Shown here piece after piece: positions 1-9,632 of a stretch of 64,000 bases of DNA. The translations under genes were made by a program, and so were the position numbers. How positions within the stretch are numbered: position 1 is the first letter of the stretch; each line of letters opens with the position of its first letter. The DNA lies in the NCBI GenBank assembly GCA_028277765.1, contig JANQFQ010000013.1, forward strand, positions 1 through 64,000, in the 5' to 3' direction. The DNA is from Desulfobacterales bacterium (lineage in GTDB: Bacteria > Desulfobacterota > Desulfobacteria > Desulfobacterales > SURF-7). The notes below the pieces were generated by a model that did no database searches, was not told the DNA's origin, and saw only the letters and a list, made by a program, of their open reading frames with translations.

Positions 1-1350
1 TTTTGGAACTATGAATGTTGCAGCCCAGTGGACGCCAAGGTAAACCGAAAAAGGTTCTTTCCCGGTTGCCTGTTTGATTGTCCAGAACAGACGCTCATAA
101 AACCATTGTCCCGCGTATACGCTGATGGTTATCACAAGGTGGCCGTTATTGTTTATATGTTCCCAGGCGGAGCGTATTCCTTGTTCGGTATAAACAAAAT
201 TATCCAGTCGCAAAGACGACATTGATGAAAACATAGCATGCGAGTCAAGGAAACCATAACAAACAACATCAAAATCCTGTCCTTCATACTGTTCAAAAAA
301 AGCCCTGGCATCATTGACAACCGGAATTACTTGCGGAGAATCATACGGTTTTTCTGGGTGCAGCTTTTTGCCCAGTTTAATAATCTCTCTATCGATATCA
401 ACGGAATAGATTTCCCTGTATCCATTACGCAAGGCACCCTGGACATCGTTCCCGGTTCCCGCCCCCACTATTAACGCACGCCCCCTGGCATTATTAATGT
501 TAAAAGGAATATTATACAACTGTCGCATTTCTATAGCTGCGGCCTTTGCTTTTGGATCAAGAAAATCACTGGATAGAATGTCGTCTGAAACATTATGCAT
601 ATACTGGTGGAAATCACGATTCACGTTGAGTGTTATTTTGCTGCCGTTGTTAATAATATCAATTCTGTTGTATGGGGAAAAAATCGCTCCTCTGATTGAA
701 TACCATCCAAGTATAATGACAATGCAAAAAGCGGCTATGCTGAGCGGTTTGCGGGACAGCCATACAAAAGGAAGGGCACCTATGATAAACCAGATTGGCG
801 GAGAAGCATTGAAAAAAGTTGCGGCTGTAAATATGACGATGCCAAGCAGGGATCCAAGAAGGTCGGCAGAATAGGCTTTCAGTGCAGGAATTTGTGTAAA
901 CAGATAGCCTAGGGGCGTTCCCGCACATATAAAGACAAAAACAATTAACAGCCATATAACACCAAAGATTGTCAGGTTCCTAATAAAGACACCGAGCCCG
1001 TTTCCTATCTCACCACCCCACAGAGATATTGTCTTGTCTGGAAATGGCATGTTTACGATTCCAAGTGTTTCAGAAAAAGCAAGGGGGAAAGAGGCTACAA
1101 CTAGTAAGGGCAAGGTCCAGTGTATAAGCCCCGGTAACTTCTTCCCAATCGCCACACCTGTACCCATACCGAGGAAGGCGCCGATAAGAACGACATTGTT
1201 GAAATAAGCAAAGATACGTATCTGGCAGGATGTCCAGCGGATTAACGCCAGCTCAAGCGCCAGAATACCAAAAGTTGTGAGGGCTATCATTGTCGCGGTT
1301 GAGCTGGAGTTGTCAGCCCATTCGCTGTCTTTTAACCGAATAATTTTCAT
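1..1350 (-). CDS. Membrane-bound spermidine synthase-like methyltransferase fold protein (partial, 3' end outside window)
   Basis: A reverse-strand frame is open from an ATG at 1350 to the window edge (450 codons), with AGAAGGA just upstream as ribosome binding site. The ORF track misses it because no stop lies in the window. The first ~200 residues are a series of hydrophobic helices, including YSADLLGSLLG, a pattern seen in membrane proteins related to polyamine aminopropyltransferases. A Rossmann-type nucleotide-binding segment follows (LIVGAGTGNDV, then SVDIDREII about 25 residues later). It is probably a membrane-anchored spermidine-synthase-like or SAM-binding enzyme; the substrate cannot be read from sequence. 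The + strand ORFs at 28-874 and the - strand ORF 659-955 are shadows of it. Confidence 0.75.
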   Translation of the reverse strand, partial: MKIIRLKDSEWADNSSSTATMIALTTFGILALELALIRWTSCQIRIFAYFNNVVLIGAFLGMGTGVAIGKKLPGLIHWTLPLLVVASFPLAFSETLGIVNMPFPDKTISLWGGEIGNGLGVFIRNLTIFGVIWLLIVFVFICAGTPLGYLFTQIPALKAYSADLLGSLLGIVIFTAATFFNASPPIWFIIGALPFVWLSRKPLSIAAFCIVIILGWYSIRGAIFSPYNRIDIINNGSKITLNVNRDFHQYMHNVSDDILSSDFLDPKAKAAAIEMRQLYNIPFNINNARGRALIVGAGTGNDVQGALRNGYREIYSVDIDREIIKLGKKLHPEKPYDSPQVIPVVNDARAFFEQYEGQDFDVVCYGFLDSHAMFSSMSSLRLDNFVYTEQGIRSAWEHINNNGHLVITISVYAGQWFYERLFWTIKQATGKEPFSVYLGVHWAATFIVPK

Positions 1351-1655
1351 AAGATTCCTTCTCTTAACAGGAAAAATCCTTGAGAATACACGTAAAGTCC
1401 CGACATGAAAGCCTTCTGTTTATTAGCTTTAAAATTATTTTAAAAAAAGTACTTTACCAAGAAGGAAATAACAAGAAAATTTTTGTTCGGAAGGAATGCA
1501 TCTGATTGAAAAAACTATTAACGCTTTCCCGTATGTGATAAAAAGTGACGCCTTGAAAAACACAGGGATCAGGATCAAGTTTCCAGCATCAAACATCTTG
1601 TTTAAATTCCGGTTTCGACAAAATCCTTCATATCCTCTGAATAGGAAGGATGTAC
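1351..1655. other. Intergenic stretch, no gene seen
   Basis: About 300 AT-rich bases between the yifB/comM stop and the start of the partial membrane gene. The small ORFs here (1435-1659 and 1496-1714) have no recognisable motif and overlap yifB or each other. It should contain the promoter of the membrane gene, but no clear -35/-10 pair stands out. Confidence 0.4.
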
Positions 1656-3194
1656 TCAAGAGAAAGTATGCTTTTTCCTGTCCAGGCTCCTGTATTGAAT
1701 CGCCTCGGATATGAAACCGAGAGCAATCTCGGGAACATCTTCAAGATCGGCAATGGTTCGTGAAATTTTGAGTATACGGTTATATGCCCGCGCAGAAAAC
1801 CCCAGCTTTTCTATGGCGGCTTCCAGAAGACGGCTCGACTCGTCATCGATCCTGCAGTGCTTTTTAATATGGCGGCTGCTCATCTGGGCATTGCAGTGAA
1901 TCTTTGCCCGTGCAAATCTTCTGGATTGAATTCCCCTGGCTTTTGTCACCCGTTTCCGGATATTTTTTGACGGCTCTGCATTCGCCTCACTCATCAGGTC
2001 CTTATAAGGAACCGCCGGCACCTCTACGTGAATATCGATTCTGTCCATAAGCGGGCCGGATATCTTGGACCGGTACCGCCGAATCTGCTTAAATGTACAA
2101 GTGCATTCATGTTTTGGATCAGAATAATAACCGCAAGGACATGGATTCAACGCGGCTATCAGCATAAAGCTTGACGGGTAGGTCAAAGTGGTGGCTGCCC
2201 TTGCGATCGTTACTTTCTGATCTTCGAGGGGCTGGCGGAGCACTTCCAGGACATGTTTCTTAAACTCAGGGAGTTCATCCAGGAAAAGCACACCATTGTG
2301 GGCGAGGCTGACTTCACCCGGTTTTGGGAGATGACCGCCACCGATTAATCCAGCATCCGATATGGTATGGTGTGGTGCCCTGAAGGGTCTTTCTGTTACC
2401 AGTGCCTGCCCACTTTTCAGCATACCCACCACAGAGAATATCTTGGTTGTCTCGATGGCCTCTTCAAATGTCAGGGGAGGGAGTATGGTATGGAGACGTT
2501 TCGCAAGCATTGTTTTTCCTGATCCCGGCGGTCCGCTCATAACAAGGTTGTGCCCGCCTGCCGCAGCAATCTCCATTGCCCGCTTTACATGCTCCTGCCC
2601 CATAATTTCAGAAAAGTCCACATCTGTTTTAACCTCCCTTTCAAACAGAGCGGCAATGTCGGTCTTCTCTGGCTTTATTTTATTAAATCCGCGGAAAAAA
2701 TCGACTGCCTGGGAAAGGGTTTTCACCGGATAAACTGAAATTTCATTGACAACAGACGCCTCGCACCTGTTTTCCAGCGGAACGATAATACCCGGATACC
2801 CGGCGTCTCGTGCCGACAGCGCCATGGGCAGCGAACCCTTTACTGGTTTGATCCTTCCGTCAAGGGAAAGCTCCCCTAAAACAAGATGCTTGGATATAAT
2901 GTCCTGGGAAACGATTCCGGTTGCTGATAAAATGCCGAGGGCGATCGGCAGATCGAATCCTGTGCCTTCCTTTTTAATATCAGCCGGAGCCAGATTTACA
3001 GTGATCCTGTCCGGAGGAAACGTATAACCGGAGTTTTTCACGGCTGCTTTAACTCTCTCTTTGCTCTCCTTAACTGATGTCTCCGGGAGGCCGACTGTTG
3101 TGAATGTCGGGAGGCCCTGAGTAATATCCACCTCAACTTCGACCAGATAAGCGTCAATTCCGATAACAGCGCTGCTTAATACTCTTGCCAGCAT
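1656..3194 (-). CDS. yifB: YifB/ComM family Mg-chelatase-like AAA+ ATPase
   Basis: 512 residues, the usual length of the YifB/ComM family. The N-terminal third is the Lon-protease-like ChlI domain, starting MLARVLSSAVIGIDA. The middle is an AAA+ magnesium-chelatase domain with Walker A GPPGSGKT near residue 220 and Walker B VLFLDELPEF. A Cys cluster, NPCPCGYYSDPKHECTCT, follows near residue 350, and the C-terminal Mg_chelatase_C domain has the AYNRILKISRTIADLE pattern. In naturally competent bacteria ComM is a helicase that drives branch migration during integration of transforming DNA; elsewhere its role is poorly defined. The ATG at 3194 is preceded by GGGAGG, which supports this start. It is probably a single-gene unit. 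Confidence 0.93.
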   Translation of the reverse strand: MLARVLSSAVIGIDAYLVEVEVDITQGLPTFTTVGLPETSVKESKERVKAAVKNSGYTFPPDRITVNLAPADIKKEGTGFDLPIALGILSATGIVSQDIISKHLVLGELSLDGRIKPVKGSLPMALSARDAGYPGIIVPLENRCEASVVNEISVYPVKTLSQAVDFFRGFNKIKPEKTDIAALFEREVKTDVDFSEIMGQEHVKRAMEIAAAGGHNLVMSGPPGSGKTMLAKRLHTILPPLTFEEAIETTKIFSVVGMLKSGQALVTERPFRAPHHTISDAGLIGGGHLPKPGEVSLAHNGVLFLDELPEFKKHVLEVLRQPLEDQKVTIARAATTLTYPSSFMLIAALNPCPCGYYSDPKHECTCTFKQIRRYRSKISGPLMDRIDIHVEVPAVPYKDLMSEANAEPSKNIRKRVTKARGIQSRRFARAKIHCNAQMSSRHIKKHCRIDDESSRLLEAAIEKLGFSARAYNRILKISRTIADLEDVPEIALGFISEAIQYRSLDRKKHTFS

Positions 3195-3262
3195 TCAACC
3201 TCCCTGTTCTATTCTGACTTTTTCAGATATCGTCCCCCTAGTAATAAACAATCATGGTTGTC

Positions 3263-3871
3263 TTACAGGGACGGTTTGGGTTCAAAAAACGCTGTTGCCA
3301 TGTATACGCCATCCATATAACATTCATTAAATCTTTTTAATGGATGCTGAATAAATTCAGATGGATCCAGATATTTGGAAAATCTTTCAAGAATAGTATC
3401 ATCATTATCCTTTTCAGTCCCTTCCACTCTTATCCCTTTAAATGGAAGTTTGCCGAAAAGAAAAAATGGTATCTCTTTTTCCATATCGTCACATTTCCCC
3501 TGCCATTTAATATCAAAAACCGTCCCCTGTCTTGAAATAAATTCTAAACTTGATTTACAGATGATACAACTTTCATAAACATATCCCTCGCCATGAATAC
3601 CAATATAAGCGTGTTCACAGTCATCAACCGTTACACTGCATCCGCTTATTTCAGTCCAGCTTTTTACTGGTAACCGCAAGTCCTCATGATTAATTTCAGG
3701 ACTCAACAAGCTACCTCCCACACTTTTTTCCTGAGTCTGCAGGGCCAGCATCCAGTATAGTTCTTTACTATAAGGTGAATTAGTGGTGTCCATAAAATAC
3801 GGGTCTGGAAGAACACCTGAAAGACCTGACCATATGATATCAAAAACATCCCTGTTGTAATGAAACTTCAT
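3263..3871 (-). CDS. Hypothetical protein (202 aa)
   Basis: I do not recognise a family. The ATG at 3871 has a strong ribosome binding site (AAAGGAGG) and codon use resembles the neighbours, so it is probably a real gene. The product is soluble and acidic, with no signal peptide or membrane segment. A Cys pair (CIIC) and further Cys residues near the middle could bind metal or be incidental. The last ~40 residues are aromatic-rich. It sits alone downstream of a 530-bp AT-rich gap and upstream of yifB on the same strand, with a 68-bp spacer. Confidence 0.6.
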   Translation of the reverse strand: MKFHYNRDVFDIIWSGLSGVLPDPYFMDTTNSPYSKELYWMLALQTQEKSVGGSLLSPEINHEDLRLPVKSWTEISGCSVTVDDCEHAYIGIHGEGYVYESCIICKSSLEFISRQGTVFDIKWQGKCDDMEKEIPFFLFGKLPFKGIRVEGTEKDNDDTILERFSKYLDPSEFIQHPLKRFNECYMDGVYMATAFFEPKPSL

Positions 3872-4405
3872 TTTTTCCTCCTTTTAATAATATTAGTATC
3901 CCGCCGCACAGCAGGACAGTGTTTATGAAGACCGGATCCGTTAACAGCCATTACCGAATGCGGACTGTCACATATGACTATATAAAATAAAACCGTACTT
4001 TTTTTTCAACTTTTTGGATGAAACGATTTTTTAAAGGGGAAGAACCATCCCTGTTTTTTGTGGCATATTAATTCCTCCCTGAATTATTGTAATGAAACAC
4101 TAAATCTTATTTCAAGCAGTGTCAAGTAAAACTCTTTTTAGAAATCAAAGACTTTACATGGCAAGAGATAACCAATTGATTTTTAATAATATAAATGCCC
4201 CTGCCAACGTTATATATGAAAACATATATGTAAACTGCCACGACTGGCTTTTTTACCCTTTCCAGCCATAACCTACTTAACTTACGAAGAAAAGTAAAAA
4301 CACACGGTATTTGTTGATTTTTTTTTTTCAATAAGCTAAACTTAACAAAAATTTAATAAGTATATAAAAAGCTGATTATCATCAGCTCTTATAATATTAG
4401 AGACC
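3872..4405. other. AT-rich divergent intergenic region upstream of lpxC
   Basis: About 530 bases between divergently transcribed genes. The ORF at 4122-4331 lies here but has no motif and no ribosome binding site. The region must contain promoters for lpxC and for the hypothetical gene at 3263-3871. A short perfect hairpin lies just before lpxC and is listed separately. Confidence 0.5.
4370..4387 (+). promoter_or_regulatory. Short perfect inverted repeat just upstream of lpxC
   Basis: AGCTGAT-TATC-ATCAGCT is a 7-bp perfect stem with a 4-base loop, ending 18 bases before the lpxC ATG. It is not followed by a T-tract, so a terminator is unlikely. It could be an operator or a 5'UTR hairpin affecting translation. 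The regulatory role is inference only. Confidence 0.3.
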
Positions 4406-5311
4406 ATGCATTCACAACAACAAACGTTGGTAAAATCGGTAAAGTGTTCAGGTATCGGTGTTCACTCCGGTAAAGAAGTGAACTTAACCATAAAACCAGC
4501 CCCTGTTAATCACGGTATAAAATTTAAGAGAACAGACCTCCCTGGTCAGCCTGAAGTCTCTGCCCTTTTTAATATGGTTGTTGATACCAGCTTGGCCACT
4601 GTCATTGGTGATGACGGCGTTATTATTTCCACAGTAGAGCACCTTATGGCCTGTATGGCAGGTCTTTCCATAGACAATGCCATTATAGAACTTGATTCTT
4701 ATGAAATGCCAATAATGGACGGCAGTGCAGCACAATTTGCTGAGCTTATAAACAATGCGGGCATTGCAAACCAGTCAAATCCCAGATATTTTTTCGTTGT
4801 CAAACAACCGATAGAGCTGAAAAACGATGACAAAGCAGTCGTGGTTTATCCCTCCCCTACGTGTAAATTTACTTGCTCTATAGAATATGATCATCCTCTC
4901 ATAAAGAAACAGTCTCATACTATTGATCTTTCGGACATGAAATTCACAGAAGAGATAAGCAGGGCAAGAACTTACGGTTTTCTGCACGAATATGAATATC
5001 TGAAACGTCATGGTCTCGCCCGCGGGGCTTCACTTGAAAGCGGCATAGCTATCGATGGAAACAATGTAATGAATGAAGGTGGCCTGCGTTATAAAGATGA
5101 ATTTGTGCGTCATAAAGTTCTTGACTGCATTGGAGACTTTTCCCTACTCGGCATGCCGGTGTTGGGCCATGTTGTGGCATATAAATCCGGACATGCGTTT
5201 AACCAAGCATTTTTAAAGGAATTCTTCTCCAAAAAAGAAGCGTGGGAAACCAGTACAATCCCTGTTACTGATGACCATGAGCAATTACACTCAAAATCAC
5301 TTGCCATTTAA
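4406..5311 (+). CDS. lpxC: UDP-3-O-acyl-N-acetylglucosamine deacetylase
   Basis: 301 residues, typical for LpxC, the zinc amidase that performs the committed step of lipid A synthesis in the cytoplasm. The zinc ligands are visible: His79 in VEHLMAC, and the HKVLDCIGD motif near residue 235 supplies the other His and Asp. The catalytic His lies in SGHAFNQ near residue 264. The N-terminal GIGVHSG motif and IMDGSA are also typical. Its presence shows a Gram-negative outer membrane with LPS. It is the first gene of an apparent operon with the DUF4390 gene and the ntrY/ntrX-like pair. The ribosome binding site is weak (AGAG), so the upstream hairpin may matter. Confidence 0.97.
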   Translation: MHSQQQTLVKSVKCSGIGVHSGKEVNLTIKPAPVNHGIKFKRTDLPGQPEVSALFNMVVDTSLATVIGDDGVIISTVEHLMACMAGLSIDNAIIELDSYEMPIMDGSAAQFAELINNAGIANQSNPRYFFVVKQPIELKNDDKAVVVYPSPTCKFTCSIEYDHPLIKKQSHTIDLSDMKFTEEISRARTYGFLHEYEYLKRHGLARGASLESGIAIDGNNVMNEGGLRYKDEFVRHKVLDCIGDFSLLGMPVLGHVVAYKSGHAFNQAFLKEFFSKKEAWETSTIPVTDDHEQLHSKSLAI

Positions 5312-5395
5312 AAATATATTCGATATTAAGACGATACTGCTGATAACAATATAGCATATTGCATATATTTAATTATTTTTCGCTGGCCCGGTTAA

Positions 5396-5965
5396 ATGAA
5401 ATTTGTTTTTAATAAAAAAAGACTGATCATACTGACGATAATTTTATTCCTGACGAACAATCTTGCTTTTGCCCAGGAAGCGACTCTAACCGGTCTTGTT
5501 GTTGACAATTCAAGTGATGATCTCCTGCTCTCTTTTAAAGTCGAGGGCGCCTTTAGGGAAAAAATGGAAAAGGCCATCATGAGTGGTGTTCCTGCGACGT
5601 TTTCATTTTTTATCACTCTTGATCGGAAAAGGCGTATCTGGTTTGACAAAGAGATAGCGGATTTCAGTTTTACCCATTCGATTACATATAACAATTTAAA
5701 GAAAGAATATACGGTAACCAGATCATGGAACGGCAATAAGCCTGTAGTTACGCAATCTTTTGTTGAAGCCAAAAAGCTTATGATCAACATCGATGGCTTA
5801 AAAGTCGTACCATTAAACAAATTAACAAAAGGGAAGCAGTATGAGATACAAGCCAAGGCAGAACTCAGCAAACTGACGCTTCCCCTTTATCTGCATTATA
5901 TTCTGTTCTTTGTTTCGCTCTGGGACTTTGAAACAGAGTGGTATACAATTGACTTTCCATTCTAA
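5396..5965 (+). CDS. DUF4390 domain protein, exported
   Basis: 189 residues with a Lys-rich start followed by a hydrophobic stretch (LIILTIILFLTNNLAFA), a clear signal peptide or anchor. The body matches what I know of DUF4390: RRIWFDKEIADFSFTHSITY followed by TVTRSWN. Its function is unknown. In deltaproteobacteria this family is typically encoded immediately before an NtrY-like kinase, exactly as here (33-bp gap to the kinase ATG). That suggests an envelope-side accessory or sensor input for the kinase, which is inference. Confidence 0.8.
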   Translation: MKFVFNKKRLIILTIILFLTNNLAFAQEATLTGLVVDNSSDDLLLSFKVEGAFREKMEKAIMSGVPATFSFFITLDRKRRIWFDKEIADFSFTHSITYNNLKKEYTVTRSWNGNKPVVTQSFVEAKKLMINIDGLKVVPLNKLTKGKQYEIQAKAELSKLTLPLYLHYILFFVSLWDFETEWYTIDFPF

Positions 5966-5998
5966 TATCAACAATTGTATGTGGTCTCACCTGTAGCC

Positions 5999-8248
5999 AT
6001 GATAAAAAACAAGTATATAAAATCAGTACCCTCCCTCACCGCCGAAGAACTTCAAAGGAGAAAACGGGAGGTCATAATCATCTTTGTCATCGTTGTTGTA
6101 ATCGCTCTATTAACGTTTGCCGAGACAAGGATCGTCCATTATGGTGCGAATTTTCCTGTTTCAAACACCATCCTGATGTTTATTCTTATAAACATCAACC
6201 TTCTTCTCCTTATCCTGCTGCTATATCTGACCTTAAGGAACCTGGTAAAACTCCTGTACGACCGGAAGCGAAACTTGATGGGGGCCAAATTGCGTACAAG
6301 GCTGGTTCTCTCCTTTATCGCCCTTTCACTTCTTCCCACGATCGTGCTGTTTTATGTTTCCATCATCGTCATCACAACCAGTATCGAATTCTGGTTCAAT
6401 GTTCCGGTTGAACAGGCCCTGGCCAACTCTTTAAAGGTCGGCCAGCGCATATACAGTCATGTGGAACAAAACAATCTTTTCTTTCTTAAAAGGACCGCGT
6501 ACCAGGTTAAAATACGTAAGTATTTAAAACCGGAAAAAAGCAAAGAGCTTTCAAATTACATTAAAATTGTACAGGTTGAATTTAACCACCATGCGGTTGA
6601 GGTCTATTCCGCTGACGCTGAACGACTCTCATATGCTGTAGCGCCAATACTTGAAGACAGGCCTTTCGACGTGGTTCCTTCTGATGATCTATTGCATGAC
6701 TGGCATTCAAAAAAAGCCAAAAAAATACGTGCCCCTGTTCTTAACGGGGAACTGGTAAAGACTATTGGGACAATCCCGTTTGGGGTGAGCAGGGAAGAAG
6801 CGGAGGGGTACATTGTGATCACCATTCTTATACCCCCGGACCTGTCTGAGAATATGAAATCTATTGAAAGGGGATTTGAAGGATATCAGCGTATAAAACT
6901 ATTAAAAAAACCGATTAAACGTACTTTTTTCAGTACGATATTACTGGTTTCCCTACTGGTAGTTTTTTGTGCCATATGGTTCGGTTTTTACCTGGCAAAA
7001 ACAATTACCATCCCCATCATGGAGCTTGCCGAGGGGACACAAAAGGTCGCGGAAGGAGACCTGAGCTTTAATATCGGACTTGTGGCTGATGATGAAATCG
7101 GAAGCCTTGTTGATTCATTTAATAAAATGACCAGGGACCTTCGGATCAGCAGAGAGCAGCTAGAGCTTTCCGCCAGGAAACTCTATGAGCAGAATGTTGA
7201 AATTGAGGAGAGACGCCAGTACATGGAAATCGTGCTTAGAAATGTTTCCGCAGGTGTCATTTCTCTAGATGCCAATGGTTTCATAACCACTATAAATAAA
7301 TCTGCTGAAAAAATGCTGAATCTCAAGCCTGAAAACATTCTCAGAAAGAGTTATAAAAAAATGCTGACGGAAGAGCACCTGCATCTAGCCCGGGAAGTCC
7401 GTGACAAGCTGGCCTCATCCCGGAACGATGCAACTGAACTGCAATCAAATATCACAATAGACGGCCGCCCGCGAAGTTTTATGATGCATTTTACCACGTT
7501 AAAAGATGACACCGGCAGACACATGGGTATTGTTATGGTTTTCGATGACCTTACCGAGCTCCATAAAGCCCAGCGCATGGCTGCATGGCGGGAAGTAGCA
7601 CGCAGAATTGCCCATGAAGTCAAGAATCCGCTAACTCCCATATCTCTTTCGGCTCAACGCCTCCATCGAAAATATTCAGACCGGATCAACTCCCCTGTTT
7701 TTAACGACTGTACCAGGACGATTATCGACCACGTTGACCTTATACGAAATCTCGTCAACGAATTCTCAGCGTTTGCTAGATTCCCCAGCGCAAATCCAAA
7801 GCTCTGCGACCTGCAGCCGATTATTGAAGAAACAGTGGCCCTGTATAGAGAGGGGCATAAAGATATTGAGTTTACATTCGAAACAACTGATAACATTCCC
7901 AGGCTTAATCTTGACCGGCAACATATCAAACAGGCATTAATCAACCTGGTGGACAATGCTGTGTCTGCCATAAATAAGAAGGGGAGTATATCCATATCCA
8001 TTTCTCACAATACATCTCCAAATATAGTCCGGCTTGAAGTGGCAGACACCGGTTCTGGGGTTCCCGGCAGAGAGAAGGCCCGTCTCTTTGAACCGTACTT
8101 TTCAACAAAAAAATCCGGCATGGGACTGGGACTGGCCATTGTAACAACGATTATCACCGACCATAATGGATCAATCAAGGTCGAGGATAACAAACCAAAG
8201 GGAGCACGATTTATTATTGAATTTCCCGTGCAGCCCAGATCCTCATAA
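5999..8248 (+). CDS. NtrY-like sensor histidine kinase
   Basis: About 749 residues from the ATG at 5999; the ORF track start at 5975 is a TTG without a better ribosome binding site, so I prefer the ATG. The protein has three N-terminal membrane helices, an extracytoplasmic sensing region and another helix near residue 320. A HAMP domain (ITIPIMELAEGTQKVAEGDL) follows, then a PAS domain (~410-520). HisKA carries the phospho-acceptor in RIAHEVKNPLTPI, and the ATPase domain has NLVDNAVSAI, DTGSGVPG and GMGLGLAI. This layout is that of NtrY. It is followed by its cognate regulator after 21 bp. Given lpxC upstream, an envelope-related signal is plausible, but the stimulus is unknown. Confidence 0.92.
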   Translation: MIKNKYIKSVPSLTAEELQRRKREVIIIFVIVVVIALLTFAETRIVHYGANFPVSNTILMFILININLLLLILLLYLTLRNLVKLLYDRKRNLMGAKLRTRLVLSFIALSLLPTIVLFYVSIIVITTSIEFWFNVPVEQALANSLKVGQRIYSHVEQNNLFFLKRTAYQVKIRKYLKPEKSKELSNYIKIVQVEFNHHAVEVYSADAERLSYAVAPILEDRPFDVVPSDDLLHDWHSKKAKKIRAPVLNGELVKTIGTIPFGVSREEAEGYIVITILIPPDLSENMKSIERGFEGYQRIKLLKKPIKRTFFSTILLVSLLVVFCAIWFGFYLAKTITIPIMELAEGTQKVAEGDLSFNIGLVADDEIGSLVDSFNKMTRDLRISREQLELSARKLYEQNVEIEERRQYMEIVLRNVSAGVISLDANGFITTINKSAEKMLNLKPENILRKSYKKMLTEEHLHLAREVRDKLASSRNDATELQSNITIDGRPRSFMMHFTTLKDDTGRHMGIVMVFDDLTELHKAQRMAAWREVARRIAHEVKNPLTPISLSAQRLHRKYSDRINSPVFNDCTRTIIDHVDLIRNLVNEFSAFARFPSANPKLCDLQPIIEETVALYREGHKDIEFTFETTDNIPRLNLDRQHIKQALINLVDNAVSAINKKGSISISISHNTSPNIVRLEVADTGSGVPGREKARLFEPYFSTKKSGMGLGLAIVTTIITDHNGSIKVEDNKPKGARFIIEFPVQPRSS

Positions 8249-8269
8249 ATTTGATCAGGAGCTATCCGC

Positions 8270-9628
8270 ATGTTTCCTACTATTCTTATTGTTGACGATG
8301 AACCCTCTATATTAAAATCCTTAAGTGGCATTCTTATTGACGAAGGATTTGAAGTTATTACCGCTTCCAACGGTTATGAGGCCCTGAAAATCATTGATAC
8401 AGAAGCCCCTGACTTGATTCTCCTTGATATATGGATGCCCGGCATGGACGGGATTGAAACTCTTAAGGAGATAAAAAAAGAGAACCCTTATGTCCAGGTA
8501 ATCATGATAACCGGACACGGCACCATAGAGACCGCTGTTAATGCCACAAAAATTGGCGCCTTTGACTTTATTGAAAAACCCCTTTCCATCGACAAGGTCA
8601 TTGTCTCCATAAACAATGCTCTCAATTTCAGACGCCTTGAGGAAGAAAACAGATACCTACGGAAAAAAACACTTGAAAAACATTCAATCAGCGGCAACAG
8701 CGCTGAGATACTGGCCATGAAAAAACAGATAGAAATTGCGGCGCCTACAGACGCCGTCATACTGATTACGGGTGAAAATGGTACTGGGAAGGAACTTGTT
8801 GCCCGAACCATACACCAGTACAGCGCCCGCGCAGAGCAGCCGCTCATTGCGGTTAATTGCGCGGCAATCCCCGAAGAGCTGATTGAAAGCGAACTGTACG
8901 GCCATGAAAAAGGCGCCCGGGCTGAATCTGCATCAAAATCAAGGGGAAAATTCGAACTGGCAAATAATGGTACTATCTTTCTCGATGAAGTAGGCGACAT
9001 GAGTATTAAAACCCAGTCTAAAATCCTCCGTGTACTCCAGGAACAAAAATTCCAGCGGGTAGGCGGAAGCAGAACTCTGGAAGTAGACATTCGTGTAATC
9101 GCTTCTACTAACAAAGACCTTGAAACTGAAATTGAAAACGGAAACTTCAGAGAAGAACTGTTTTTCCGTCTAAACGTCATTCCCATTGAAGTCCCTGCCC
9201 TGAGAAAGAGGATAGAAGACCTCCCCGTGCTGATTGACACATTTTTTGATAAATGCTCCAAGCAGTACCAAGCACCTGTAAAAAAAGTAAAAAAAGAAGT
9301 GCTTGATCTTTTAAGTACCTATTCATGGCCGGGCAATGTCAGGGAGCTGAAAAATCTTGTGGAACGGCTGGCAATAATGACAGAAAGTGATATTATAGAA
9401 ATATCTGATATTCCAGGGCCTTATAACACTTCACCTACTGCCTCGCAGGAATCACTTGAAACAAAATCCTTCTTAGTCAACCAGCTTAAGGATGCAAAAA
9501 AAGTGTTTGAAAAAGAATTTATCAAAAGAAAACTTCTGCAGAATGACAATAATATTACTAGAACAGCTGAAACAATTGGTGTAGCGAGAAGCTATCTGCA
9601 CAAAAAGTTAAAAGAACTCGGTTTATAG
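8270..9628 (+). CDS. NtrX-like response regulator with AAA+ domain but degenerate GAFTGA loop
   Basis: 452 residues. The receiver domain has the phospho-acceptor Asp in LLDIWMPGMDG. The AAA+ domain has Walker A GENGTGKE and Walker B TIFLDEVGDM. The Fis-type C-terminal helix-turn-helix ends ...VARSYLHKKLKEL. The loop-1 motif that sigma-54 activators use to contact RNA polymerase is GAFTGA; here the aligned residues are GARAES, with no change in length. The regulator encoded at 24666-26030 has an intact GAFTGA, which makes the comparison direct. Loss of this loop is known in some NtrX proteins that act without sigma-54. This protein probably binds DNA and hydrolyses ATP but may not activate sigma-54 promoters. 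Confidence 0.92.
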   Translation: MFPTILIVDDEPSILKSLSGILIDEGFEVITASNGYEALKIIDTEAPDLILLDIWMPGMDGIETLKEIKKENPYVQVIMITGHGTIETAVNATKIGAFDFIEKPLSIDKVIVSINNALNFRRLEEENRYLRKKTLEKHSISGNSAEILAMKKQIEIAAPTDAVILITGENGTGKELVARTIHQYSARAEQPLIAVNCAAIPEELIESELYGHEKGARAESASKSRGKFELANNGTIFLDEVGDMSIKTQSKILRVLQEQKFQRVGGSRTLEVDIRVIASTNKDLETEIENGNFREELFFRLNVIPIEVPALRKRIEDLPVLIDTFFDKCSKQYQAPVKKVKKEVLDLLSTYSWPGNVRELKNLVERLAIMTESDIIEISDIPGPYNTSPTASQESLETKSFLVNQLKDAKKVFEKEFIKRKLLQNDNNITRTAETIGVARSYLHKKLKELGL

Positions 9629-9632
9629 TACG

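Noticed and set aside
1435-1714. Small ORFs 1435-1659 (-) and 1496-1714 (+)
   Set aside because: No motif or convincing start signal, and they overlap the yifB end or each other.
4122-4331. 69-aa reverse ORF upstream of lpxC
   Set aside because: AT-rich random-looking protein, no ribosome binding site, lies in the divergent promoter region.
8488-9261. 257-aa reverse ORF inside the NtrX-like gene
   Set aside because: Antisense shadow of a clearly recognised protein with full motif conservation on the + strand.
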